Positions 1 to 7,264 of a DNA stretch of 8,019 nucleotides are shown here, one piece after another. The stretch spans positions 1 through 8,019 of the forward strand of contig JABFWC010000429.1 of the NCBI GenBank assembly GCA_013362385.1, read 5' to 3'. The position numbers and the translations under genes were made by a program. The stretch comes from Pseudarthrobacter sp. (lineage in GTDB: Bacteria; Actinomycetota; Actinomycetes; Actinomycetales; Micrococcaceae). Numbering within the stretch: the stretch's first letter is position 1; every line of letters starts with the position of its first letter. The notes beneath the pieces were generated by a model, which was given only the letters and a program-made list of their open reading frames with translations, had not been told where the DNA came from and did not search any database.

Positions 1-240
1 CTGGACCGGCGCGCCCTGTCCGGGCGGATCGGTGACCTTCGGTTTGTCCGGCCGGGCATCGGCCGTTCTGTCCGGGGCCGTGTCCGTAGTGGGGGTTGGC
101 GCGGCCGAGGTGGCGGCGGGGGTCGGAACCGGGGAATCGGCCATGGCGGGAACGCTCGCAGGCAGGCCTAGCGAGAGCGCGAGGACGCCGGTGGAGAGGG
201 CTGCGGGGACAGCCCTGATTGCTGGGGAGGAGGGGGGCAT
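1..240 (-). CDS. Exported protein, N-terminal part only (runs off left edge)
   Basis: Only the first 80 residues are in the window and no stop is reached. Residues 1-34 look like a Sec signal peptide: a short n-region with a single Arg9, a hydrophobic stretch at about 10-30, and an A-M-A cleavage site with Ala34 as the last leader residue. The mature part begins D-S-P-V-P and is a 46-residue low-complexity linker rich in Pro, Thr, Ala and Asp, so the functional domain lies beyond the edge. The ATG at 240 is preceded by an AAAGG Shine-Dalgarno five bases upstream, which fixes the start. The gene follows the secretion ATPase after a 120-base gap and may have its own promoter. By context it could be a type VII-associated secreted or wall protein, or a mycosin-like S8 protease, which also starts with a signal peptide. 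No catalytic motif is visible, so no function is assigned. Confidence 0.75.
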   Translation of the reverse strand, partial: MPPSSPAIRAVPAALSTGVLALSLGLPASVPAMADSPVPTPAATSAAPTPTTDTAPDRTADARPDKPKVTDPPGQGAPVQ

Positions 241-360
241 TGTTACCTTTCGACGCCCACGAATCCCCCCGTCCGCGGCCTTCTGGGTTCCGTACGAGTC
301 TTCTATACCTTGCCGGGCGCCGCAAATCGCGGGACGTTGCGCCCTCGCGGCTGCCTGCCT
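241..360 (-). other. Intergenic gap between secretion ATPase and exported-protein gene
   Basis: This is the longest noncoding stretch in the window (120 bases). In the minus direction it holds a weak TATAGA -10-like box at 307-302 and the AAAGG ribosome site at 250-246. No convincing -35 box lies at the usual distance. No terminator with a T-run follows the ATPase stop, so read-through from the upstream operon into the exported-protein gene remains possible. Confidence 0.6.
302..307 (-). promoter_or_regulatory. Possible -10 box (TATAGA) for the exported-protein gene
   Basis: TATAGA stands out as AT-rich in a very GC-rich gap and lies about 60 bases upstream of the ATG at 240, leaving room for a leader of roughly 50-55 bases. 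The nearest -35-like string, TTTGCG at 326-321, is only 13 bases away, which is too short for a normal sigma-70 type promoter. The call rests on the -10 alone. Confidence 0.25.
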
Positions 361-3300
361 TCAGTCCCTGTTTTCAGGCGGCAGCGCCACCTGAATTTTG
401 CGGGCCTTGCCGCGGCCCACGATGTATCCGCGGCCGGGGATGAAGTCGGGGCTGACCCGGCCCAGGGACGTGCTGAGCAGGCTGTCCCCCTCGATGTCGC
501 CCGGGTTGAGGAGCAGGCCGCGGCGGCCGGACTTGAACGGCTGTGCAAGCTGCCAGGCGGAGGACCAGGTGGAGGACTCCGATTCGCCGATGACCCACTG
601 GTCTGCCTTGAGGGATGCCGTGACCAGCTGCGCCATCCCGGACTCGGCAAGCGTGTCGGTGAATTCGGTGAGCCCTTCGATGAAGAAGGCCAGGGATCCG
701 GGATTTCCGGTGGAATGTTCCACCAGGTCCTCCACCACTTCCGCGAGGTCGTCCGCGCCCACGACGGTGCGGCTCCAGATGGGCAGGGACGCGACGGCGG
801 AGCGCCGGGAGCCGATGTAGATCAGCTCCGTCCCGGGGTTGGAGCGGCGCAGCGCGTATGCCAGGGTCACCAGGGCCACGGTGCGGCCGGCCCCCGGCGG
901 CCCGGCAAGGAGCAGCGGACCATGGGCCATGATCTCAGCCGGCTGCAGGGATTCGTCGTCAACGCCGATGACCGGCAGGTCGGCGGTGCCGGCGGGCAGG
1001 ACGTCCAGGTCCACCTGCTCCGGGAGCCGTTCGATCGCGGGTGCGGTGTCCAGCCCCTGGCGCAGCATCGCCTCGCTGAGCTTATGGACTTCGCGGGCCT
1101 GCAGGGCAAGGTTCGAGTTGCCGCCAAGGACGGCCAGCTGGACTTCCAACCCGTCGAGGACCCCGCGGCCCGGAGGCGACGTGGCGGACAGGACGTCGCG
1201 GGGCACGTCCAGGGTGATGTAGTCGTCCTCTGAGGACAGGCGCAGGACCAGGCGCCGCTGGATCGAGGCGAGGAGCGACGCGGGGACGGCGCTGGGCCGG
1301 TCCCCCGTCACGACCAGGTGGATTCCGAGGGGGCGGCCGTCGGTGGCGAGCTGGAGGAAGATGTCCCAGAGCCCGGACAGCTTGCTGTGCTCGTAGGCTT
1401 CCCGGAACGCGGACATGCCGTCCACCAGGACAAAGATCCGCTTCTCGTCCGGCCGGCCGGCGAGCCTGCGGTACTCCACGATGGTGGAGGCCCGGACCTC
1501 GGCGAACCGGGCCGCGCGCTGCTCGGCCACGTCGCGCAGGAGCCGCAGCAGCCGCCCTACGCGCTCGACGTCGTCGCCGTCGATGATGTCGCCCACGTGG
1601 GGCAGCTCGTCCAGCATCCGCAAACCGGCGGAGCCGCAGTCAATGCCGTACACGTGGACGGGGCCGCCCCGCGGGGTCACGGCGGCGGCAATGGCGATGC
1701 CGCGCAGGGCTGCGGACTTGCCGGAACCGCCCGTGCCGTAGATGGCCATGTTCCCGTCCCGGTCCGGTTCGTAGAACACGGTGGGTTGGTCCTGGTGCAC
1801 GGGGTCGTCGGCGACACCCAGCAGCAGCTGCGCGTCCGTCCGCGGGTTTGGCAGCTTGGAGAAGTCGTAGGTCTTGGCCAGTTCGTCGAGCCACGGCTTG
1901 CGCGGCGGCTGGATGGCCAGGGCGTCGGCGGCCCGGACGATGTTCGCCGTCATCCTGGCGATGTCGTTGGGGCCTGCGGGTTCGGCGGCCACCGGCTGTT
2001 CGGGAGCGGGCGGTTCCCAGCTGGGTCCGGAGCCGAACGCCATCTCCACGATGTCGATCTGGGGCGGCTGCGGCTTCCCGGTGGTCCAGCCGCCGGCGTA
2101 GCCGGTCTGGAACCCCTGGATCCTGCCCGGCCCGGTCTTGGCTGCACCGCGCCCGGGAATGGCGGGGTCGAAGTAGGCGGCGTCCGCGACGCCGAGGATG
2201 TCCGTGGCGTCATCCTCGTCCGCCATCCGCAGTGCCACGCGCAGGTTGGTGTTGGCCCGCAGGCTTTCCTTGATGACGCCGGCCGGACGCTGGGTGGCCA
2301 GGATGAGGTGCAGGCCCAGGGAACGGCCGCGGGCGGCAACGTCCACCACTCCGTCCACGAACTCCGGCACCTCGTTGGCCAGCGCCGCGAATTCGTCGAC
2401 GATGATGACCAGGTACGGCGGGGCTTCCGGGTCCGCCTCGCGCTGCAGCGCCAGCAGGTCCTTGGCCTTCTTCCGGTTCAGCAGCTGCTCACGGTAGTGC
2501 AGTTCCGCACGCAGCGAGGTCAGTGCCCGCCGCACCAGGTGCGGGGAAAGGTCGGTGACCAGGCCCACCGTGTGCGGCAGGTTGATGCAGTCGGCGAAAG
2601 CGGCCCCGCCCTTGTAGTCCACGAAGAGGAAGCTCACCCGGTCGGGGCTGTAGGCGGCGGCCATGCCCATCACCCAGGACTGGAGGAATTCGGATTTACC
2701 CGCGCCGGTGGTGCCGCCCACCAGGGCGTGCGGGCCTTCGTTCTTCAGGTCGAGGTAGAGCGGTTCGATGCCCTTTGAACCCACCAGGGCCCGGAGGGTG
2801 CCGTTGTCCTTGCGGTTGGCCACGGCGGTGGCATGCACGGAATTGTTTTCAGCCCAGCGTTCGGCCACGGCCTGCGGGTTGTCCAGGAAGTCCTTGCCAA
2901 TCAGGGTGGCGTAGGACACCGCCCGCGGCAGGTCGGAGTCGTCGTTGACTGGTTTGCCCACGTCGACCACGGGTGCGAGCATTCGGGCGAGCTGCCCCGC
3001 GAGCTCGGCGTCCACGCTTTCGCAGCTGACAGGGTAGGTGTGGCGGCCCAGCCGGACCTGGCCGGTGGTGGTGCCGTGGTCGCCGTCCACCACCATGAAG
3101 TCGCGGCAGGCGGCCGGGAGGGCCTGGATGTCCGTGGCCACCCACAGGACGTGGACGCCGGAATCGGGTCCACGCTCGGCCAGCCGGGTGAGGCGGCCGC
3201 GGTCCACGGGGGCGTCGTCCTCCACGATGACGAGCACGGCCGGCAGGACCGGTTCCTCCACCTCGTGCTTTGCAGGGTCCAGTGCGGGCCGCAGGCCGGG

Positions 3301-4806
3301 GCCGGATCGTTTGGCAGCAGCCTCGCGGGCCTCTACCAGGTCTTCGAGGCGTGCCAGCAGGGAGGACCCGCCAGCGGATCCGGCGGCGAGGTGGTCGCCG
3401 CCGAGGGGGCTGTGGCCCGAGCCGACGTGCGGCAGCCACTGGAGCCAGTTCCAGCGCCCACGCGACTGGGCGGACGTGATGGCCGTCAGGACCACCTCAG
3501 CCGGGGAATGCAGGCCTAGCAGCTGCAGCACCACGCCGCGGGCCACGTCGTCCACCAGGCCGCGGGCACCTGCGATGCCCAGGGCTCCGGAGGTCCGCAG
3601 CTGGGAGACCACGGGCACGCCCTCGATCACGCTGAACTGCTTGAGGCAGTCCTGGATTTCGCGGCTGTACTGGACCTCGGTGTCGTTGCTGGACGGTTCC
3701 TCGAGCGGGATCCTGGAGGGCGCGGTGCCCAGTCCGAACCGCAGGCCCATGAAGGAGCCGTGTTCCGGGCGGTGGGTCCACAGCAGCGGGCCGAGCTTGT
3801 AGATGGCGTCAACGGTGTCGCTGACGGAGGGCGCTTCCTGCAGCCGGACGGCCCGTTCCACCTGCTGCAGCTCTGTCAGGTCCTGGCGGAAGGCCGCCAT
3901 GGCGGCCCGGAACTGCTTGAGCTGTTCCTTTTGCTGGCTGCGGGTCCGCATCTTCTGGTCCACGTAGTGGCCCACGATGAACAGCGGCATCAGCATCATG
4001 AACACGACCGAAAGCATGTTCTGCGTGACCGCGAAAATGACGGCACCCATCATCAGCGGTGCGATCAGCATGATGTACGGGAAGGGGTGGTCTTCGGGGC
4101 GCCTGGGCCCGGCGGGAAGGACCCGCTTAGCCGGTTCGAACCGGGGAACCACGCGCGGCGAGCGGTTGAAATTGACCAGCGGCGACGACGGCGCTGACGC
4201 ATGGTTGTGCCCCAGCGGAACCACCGTCACGGTGGTGTCGCCCAGGGTCACCGTGTCGGAGGAGTTCAGGGTGGCCCGGGTGACGGGAAGCCCGTCCATC
4301 AGCAGCCCGTTGGCGGAGTTGGTGTCCACGATTTCGATGCCGTCAGCGACGGTGATGCGGGCGTGCCGCTTGGAGGTCAGGGGGTCCGTCAGGCGGATGT
4401 CCACGTCCCTGTCCCGGCCGATGTAGCTGGTGCCGGTGGGCAGCGAAAATTCGCGGCCGGCGTCGGGCCCGGACAGCACCCGCAGCGTGGCGGCGGCGGG
4501 CCCCCGCCCGGCACCCGGCTCGTGGAACTGCTCGCTGACCTGTGCCAGCGACACCACGGAGCCGGGGCGCAGGCCTGATTCAAGCAGGTTGTCTCCGCGG
4601 GCCAGGACGTTGCCGCTGATGCCGGCGCCCACGAATGCTTCGTCGATGCGCAGGGAGAGGTTCTCCGGGACGGGCGTCCCCTTGCGGTCGGGGTCCGCGG
4701 CCCACAGGACGCTGGCGATATCAGCTACGGTGGCCATGCCGTCCACCGTGACGGCCAGGTCCTTGGCGTCGGCGGGTTCCCGGCGGAGTGTCAGCCGGAT
4801 CCTCAT
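361..4806 (-). CDS. EssC/EccC-type FtsK/SpoIIIE secretion ATPase with N-terminal FHA domain
   Basis: This is the predicted membrane motor of a type VII-like secretion system; the family binds and drives export of WXG100-type substrates. It has 1481 residues, about the length of Firmicutes EssC/YukBA. Order: a beta-rich, possibly ubiquitin-like domain (1-95); an FHA domain (107-197) with G130-R131, S145-x-x-H148 and N163; the basic F-N-R-S-P-R segment (213-218); two membrane helices (about 243-282); a coiled stretch (285-320); an ATPase-like domain without Walker A (about 425-610, LVIVEDD at 525); then three ATPase modules. Module 1 is complete: Walker A G698-S705 with K704, Walker B D804-E805, ATQRP at 837. 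Module 2 has Walker A G1024-S1031 with K1030, but Walker B D1129 is followed by Gly, not Glu. Module 3 is degenerate, with R1308 replacing the Walker A Lys and E1377 at the Walker B Asp. The ATG overlaps the previous stop (ATGA) and lacks a well-spaced Shine-Dalgarno, which suggests translational coupling. The N-terminal FHA resembles EssC rather than mycobacterial EccC. Confidence 0.93.
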   Translation of the reverse strand: MRIRLTLRREPADAKDLAVTVDGMATVADIASVLWAADPDRKGTPVPENLSLRIDEAFVGAGISGNVLARGDNLLESGLRPGSVVSLAQVSEQFHEPGAGRGPAAATLRVLSGPDAGREFSLPTGTSYIGRDRDVDIRLTDPLTSKRHARITVADGIEIVDTNSANGLLMDGLPVTRATLNSSDTVTLGDTTVTVVPLGHNHASAPSSPLVNFNRSPRVVPRFEPAKRVLPAGPRRPEDHPFPYIMLIAPLMMGAVIFAVTQNMLSVVFMMLMPLFIVGHYVDQKMRTRSQQKEQLKQFRAAMAAFRQDLTELQQVERAVRLQEAPSVSDTVDAIYKLGPLLWTHRPEHGSFMGLRFGLGTAPSRIPLEEPSSNDTEVQYSREIQDCLKQFSVIEGVPVVSQLRTSGALGIAGARGLVDDVARGVVLQLLGLHSPAEVVLTAITSAQSRGRWNWLQWLPHVGSGHSPLGGDHLAAGSAGGSSLLARLEDLVEAREAAAKRSGPGLRPALDPAKHEVEEPVLPAVLVIVEDDAPVDRGRLTRLAERGPDSGVHVLWVATDIQALPAACRDFMVVDGDHGTTTGQVRLGRHTYPVSCESVDAELAGQLARMLAPVVDVGKPVNDDSDLPRAVSYATLIGKDFLDNPQAVAERWAENNSVHATAVANRKDNGTLRALVGSKGIEPLYLDLKNEGPHALVGGTTGAGKSEFLQSWVMGMAAAYSPDRVSFLFVDYKGGAAFADCINLPHTVGLVTDLSPHLVRRALTSLRAELHYREQLLNRKKAKDLLALQREADPEAPPYLVIIVDEFAALANEVPEFVDGVVDVAARGRSLGLHLILATQRPAGVIKESLRANTNLRVALRMADEDDATDILGVADAAYFDPAIPGRGAAKTGPGRIQGFQTGYAGGWTTGKPQPPQIDIVEMAFGSGPSWEPPAPEQPVAAEPAGPNDIARMTANIVRAADALAIQPPRKPWLDELAKTYDFSKLPNPRTDAQLLLGVADDPVHQDQPTVFYEPDRDGNMAIYGTGGSGKSAALRGIAIAAAVTPRGGPVHVYGIDCGSAGLRMLDELPHVGDIIDGDDVERVGRLLRLLRDVAEQRAARFAEVRASTIVEYRRLAGRPDEKRIFVLVDGMSAFREAYEHSKLSGLWDIFLQLATDGRPLGIHLVVTGDRPSAVPASLLASIQRRLVLRLSSEDDYITLDVPRDVLSATSPPGRGVLDGLEVQLAVLGGNSNLALQAREVHKLSEAMLRQGLDTAPAIERLPEQVDLDVLPAGTADLPVIGVDDESLQPAEIMAHGPLLLAGPPGAGRTVALVTLAYALRRSNPGTELIYIGSRRSAVASLPIWSRTVVGADDLAEVVEDLVEHSTGNPGSLAFFIEGLTEFTDTLAESGMAQLVTASLKADQWVIGESESSTWSSAWQLAQPFKSGRRGLLLNPGDIEGDSLLSTSLGRVSPDFIPGRGYIVGRGKARKIQVALPPENRD

Positions 4807-5507
4807 CCTTCGTCCACGCCCCTCATCTTCTCCAGCAGGTACAGGTCGTCGGCGGTCACCAGATGGGTGGTCACGGCATGCTCCACGAGCCGGGCGCGCC
4901 GGTTGGTGGCGAGCTTGCCGCCTCCCCCGCGCAGCCCCACGACACCCACCCGGTCCAGCTTGTCGCAGACGTTGTCCAGTTTCCGGTTGAACCGGGTCAG
5001 TGCCCAGCCCAGGGTCTTGGCGGCGGCGGCGGAGGACGGGATGGTGCTGAAGCCGGTGCCTTCGCGCCGAAGGACGGGTTCGGCGAGCGCCACGATCAGC
5101 GCTTTCTGCGCGTCCGTGAAGACCACCGGACCGATGGTGGTGTCCCCGCTGCTAATGCCCTCGCGCGCCTCCTGTCGGAAGGAGGGGGTCTTCAGGTGCA
5201 CGGCGAATTCGTACGTGGTGGGTCCGGCCGTGAAAATGATGTTGGTATGGCTGAAAACCAGTGGGATCCGCGCGCCGGGTGACAGCCAGGCCTGCATGCC
5301 GCCGGAGGCGTCGGCCACGGTCGCTGACAGCATGCTTCCCACGTTGCTGAGCCACCAGATGCCGTCATAGCGGGCCACCTGCAGGAACTGCCGGTGCAGG
5401 TAGGGGTTGTCGTCCACTTCGAGGTCACCCTCGCGGCCGATGTTGAAAACGTCTTCGTCCGATGGCTCGTACCATTCGCCACAGAAATCTATCGCTAGAT
5501 CCCCCAT
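4803..5507 (-). CDS. FHA-like plus winged-helix-like protein of the secretion operon
   Basis: A soluble protein of 234 residues with no signal peptide or membrane segment. Residues about 20-107 look like an FHA fold: G24-R25, H38 and N55-x-G57 sit where the conserved FHA residues fall, but the phosphothreonine-contacting Ser three residues before the His is Pro35, so binding may be altered or lost. Residues about 130-220 look like a winged helix: helices around A133-P144 and S156-L181, a Gly-rich wing near 187-192, then an N-R-R-A-R-L-V-E helix. The likely role is an adaptor or regulator tying kinase signalling to the ATPase or to transcription; this is inference from domains and context. The ATG at 5507 is chosen because GAGGAGG lies eight bases upstream. 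An alternative ATG at 5582 overlaps the kinase stop (ATGA) and would add 25 residues, but it has no ribosome site. The 3' end overlaps the ATPase start by four bases. Confidence 0.82.
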   Translation of the reverse strand: MGDLAIDFCGEWYEPSDEDVFNIGREGDLEVDDNPYLHRQFLQVARYDGIWWLSNVGSMLSATVADASGGMQAWLSPGARIPLVFSHTNIIFTAGPTTYEFAVHLKTPSFRQEAREGISSGDTTIGPVVFTDAQKALIVALAEPVLRREGTGFSTIPSSAAAAKTLGWALTRFNRKLDNVCDKLDRVGVVGLRGGGGKLATNRRARLVEHAVTTHLVTADDLYLLEKMRGVDEG

Positions 5508-5578
5508 GATCTGTGCCTCCTCAGGGCAGAACTTTTCCGGAAAACCGGAGTGCTGGTGGTCGTGTGCCGGCTGGCGGC
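5508..5578 (-). other. Short intercistronic gap with palindrome TTTTCCGGAAAA
   Basis: These 71 bases lie between the kinase stop and the chosen start of the FHA/winged-helix gene. They hold a perfect 12-base palindrome, TTTTCCGGAAAA (5533-5544). Overlapping it, TCCGG-TTTT-CCGGA (5549-5536 read on the minus strand) can form a five-base-pair hairpin with a TTTT loop in the mRNA. It ends about 14 bases before the GAGGAGG ribosome site. It is too weak and lacks a U-run, so it is unlikely to be a terminator; it could be an mRNA processing or translation-control element, or chance. Confidence 0.4.
5516..5522 (-). promoter_or_regulatory. Ribosome binding site GAGGAGG deciding the start at 5507
   Basis: A near-consensus Shine-Dalgarno with eight bases between it and the ATG at 5507. 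No comparable site precedes the alternative ATG at 5582, whose upstream bases are the kinase 3' end. This is the main argument for the shorter protein. Confidence 0.7.
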
Positions 5579-7264
5579 TCATGGACCGGTGCAGGCGATG
5601 GATGCGGCCTCCATGGGCGAGAATGCGCCGTCCGAGCGGACGATCATCACCTGGACGCAGGTCTGCCCGGAGGGGTTGGCCTTGACCTTTACCGGGGGCT
5701 GCGCGATGGCCTGGAACTCTCCCCCGCCGCCGATGGTGTACACCCGCCACTTGTAGGTGTCCCCGTCCTTGGGCTGCGGGTTCTTCCAGGTGAAGGTGGC
5801 GTTGCCGTCACCGGCGATGGCCCCGGCGAGGCCCTCGACATCGGGCACCGTGCCGTTGTCCAAGGCGTCCGCGGGCGGTTTGCCCGCCTGGTGCGTGGCG
5901 ACCGTCTTCGGTGGACCGGGCGCGGCGTTGGCCACCACCAGGCCCACGACGGCGGCGAGTGCCAGCAGCGTCCCGCCGGCAATGGCGAGCCAAAGGTTGC
6001 GCTTGCCATGGTCCGCGCCCGGACGGTCGTCCCCGGCAGGTTCGTCGACCGGCGCGGGGCGGTGGATCGTCGTGTCGGCGGCATACGCGTCGGACGCAAC
6101 CTCCGCAGCCGCTGGGGCGCTGCCGGCACCGCGGCGCAGTACCGTCGCCTGCGCCCATTCCTGCGGGCCGGCGTCGTGCGTTGCCTGGCCGCCCGCGTCG
6201 TGGGCTGCCGGCGGAAAGGCGCGGAAAGACGGGGCGGCGTGCGACGGCGGGACCGCCGGGGCAGGCCCGTCGGGGCGGGTGCGTGCCGGGAAGGTGGGAG
6301 CGCTGCCGGTGCGTTCGGGGTCGATCGCGGCGATGCTGCGGACCCGGGTTTCCTCGGCAGCGTCGTCCGGGTGGCTCTCCTCGTGCTGCGGCTCCTCAAG
6401 GACTTCGAACGGGGTGACCGAGAGGTTGAGCTCGGCCTGGATCCGCTGCAGGGCCAGGGCGAACGCGTGCGCCGACGAGTACCGCGACTGCGGCGACTTC
6501 GCCATGGCGGTGGCCAGCGCCAGCTCCAGGGACTCGGGCACATCCGCCCGGCCCAGCCGCGGCAGCGCCATGTTGCTGATCCTGTTGATCAGTTCACGCT
6601 GGGAGTTGTCGGATCCGGGCAGCACGAACGGCGACCGGCCGGCCAGCAGCGTGTAGAGGGTGGCTCCGAGCGCCCAGACGTCCACCATGACGCCGTCGAC
6701 GCTGCCGTCCCGGAACTGTTCCGGCGGGGACCACGGGATCGACATGCCGCTGTCGTCGTCCCCGTCACCGGCCAGGGTGCCGGAGATGCCGAAGTCGGTC
6801 AGCGCCGGACGGTTGTAGTCCGTGACCAGGATGTTGGCAGGCTTGATGTCGCGGTGGGCGATGCCGGCCCGGTGGGCGGTTTCGACGGCGGAGGCCACCT
6901 GGATGCCGACGGCCAGGACCTCGTCCACGCTGAAGCGCTGGCGGCGGTAGCGGACGTCCAGGCTTGGCCGGGAGCAGTACTCCATGGCCAGGTAGGAGTG
7001 CCCGTCGTCGGTGACCTCTGCCTCGAAGATGGTGACGATGTAGGGGTGCGAGGACAGCTGCGCCATCAGGTTGGCCTCGGACTCGAAACGGCGGCGCGCC
7101 CCTTCGGTCTTGAGGTCGGACAGCAGCACCTTCACGGCGACCTTGCGCCGGGGCCTGTCCTGCTCGTAGAGGTAGACGTCGGAGAAGCCGCCGGAGCCGA
7201 GCAGGCTGATGTAGGTGAATCCCGGGATCCGGGGCGGCGGCGCGACGGGCCGTTTGGAACTCAA
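5579..7264 (-). CDS. Transmembrane Ser/Thr protein kinase (Hanks type) with extracellular FN3-like domain
   Basis: A PknB-like receptor kinase of 561 residues. The cytoplasmic kinase domain spans about 16-275: glycine loop G23-x-G25-G26, catalytic K45, likely alpha-C Glu63, H137-R138-D139 with K141 and N144, D157-F158-G159, and S-P-P-E-Q-F (179-184) in place of the usual A-P-E. All catalytic residues are present, so it should be active. The activation segment is acidic (D167, D169-D171) and lacks the Thr-rich stretch of PknB. A long Ala/Pro-rich linker (about 285-420) carries three Thr-x-x-Arg motifs (T306, T374, T399). One membrane helix (about 423-446) follows K421-R422. The outside part (447-561) ends in a fibronectin-III-like domain from about 485, with Cys536 and Cys558 able to pair. 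The TTG start overlaps the upstream FHA stop (TTGA) and has GAGGAG five bases upstream. It likely phosphorylates FHA-linked partners encoded beside it (inference). Confidence 0.93.
   Translation of the reverse strand: MSSKRPVAPPPRIPGFTYISLLGSGGFSDVYLYEQDRPRRKVAVKVLLSDLKTEGARRRFESEANLMAQLSSHPYIVTIFEAEVTDDGHSYLAMEYCSRPSLDVRYRRQRFSVDEVLAVGIQVASAVETAHRAGIAHRDIKPANILVTDYNRPALTDFGISGTLAGDGDDDSGMSIPWSPPEQFRDGSVDGVMVDVWALGATLYTLLAGRSPFVLPGSDNSQRELINRISNMALPRLGRADVPESLELALATAMAKSPQSRYSSAHAFALALQRIQAELNLSVTPFEVLEEPQHEESHPDDAAEETRVRSIAAIDPERTGSAPTFPARTRPDGPAPAVPPSHAAPSFRAFPPAAHDAGGQATHDAGPQEWAQATVLRRGAGSAPAAAEVASDAYAADTTIHRPAPVDEPAGDDRPGADHGKRNLWLAIAGGTLLALAAVVGLVVANAAPGPPKTVATHQAGKPPADALDNGTVPDVEGLAGAIAGDGNATFTWKNPQPKDGDTYKWRVYTIGGGGEFQAIAQPPVKVKANPSGQTCVQVMIVRSDGAFSPMEAASIACTGP

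Noticed and set aside
315..344. GGGCGC / GCGCCC inverted repeat as terminator after the ATPase
   Set aside because: The stem is only six pairs with an 18-base loop and no following T-run; such repeats are common by chance at this GC content.
32..394. Plus-strand open frame over the left edge
   Set aside because: It is opposite the exported-protein gene, whose signal peptide and ribosome site are convincing; the plus-strand product shows no domain.
310..1233. 307-codon open frame on the plus strand
   Set aside because: It is antisense to the ATPase C-terminus and has no domain or start signal; it is a high-GC shadow.
1318..2778. 486-codon open frame on the plus strand
   Set aside because: It lies wholly antisense to the conserved ATPase modules, its translation is His/Gly/Val-rich with no recognisable domain, and long antisense frames are expected opposite high-GC codons.
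2833..3519. 228-codon open frame on the plus strand
   Set aside because: It is antisense to the ATPase middle region and its composition is that of a shadow frame.
5508..5582. ATG at 5582 as start of the FHA/winged-helix gene
   Set aside because: The ATGA overlap with the kinase stop is tempting, but there is no ribosome site there, while GAGGAGG sits at good distance from 5507. It is not fully excluded.
5583..5750. Longer start at 5750 for the FHA/winged-helix gene
   Set aside because: It would overlap the kinase FN3 region by 172 bases, and the added residues are Arg/Gly-rich shadow sequence.
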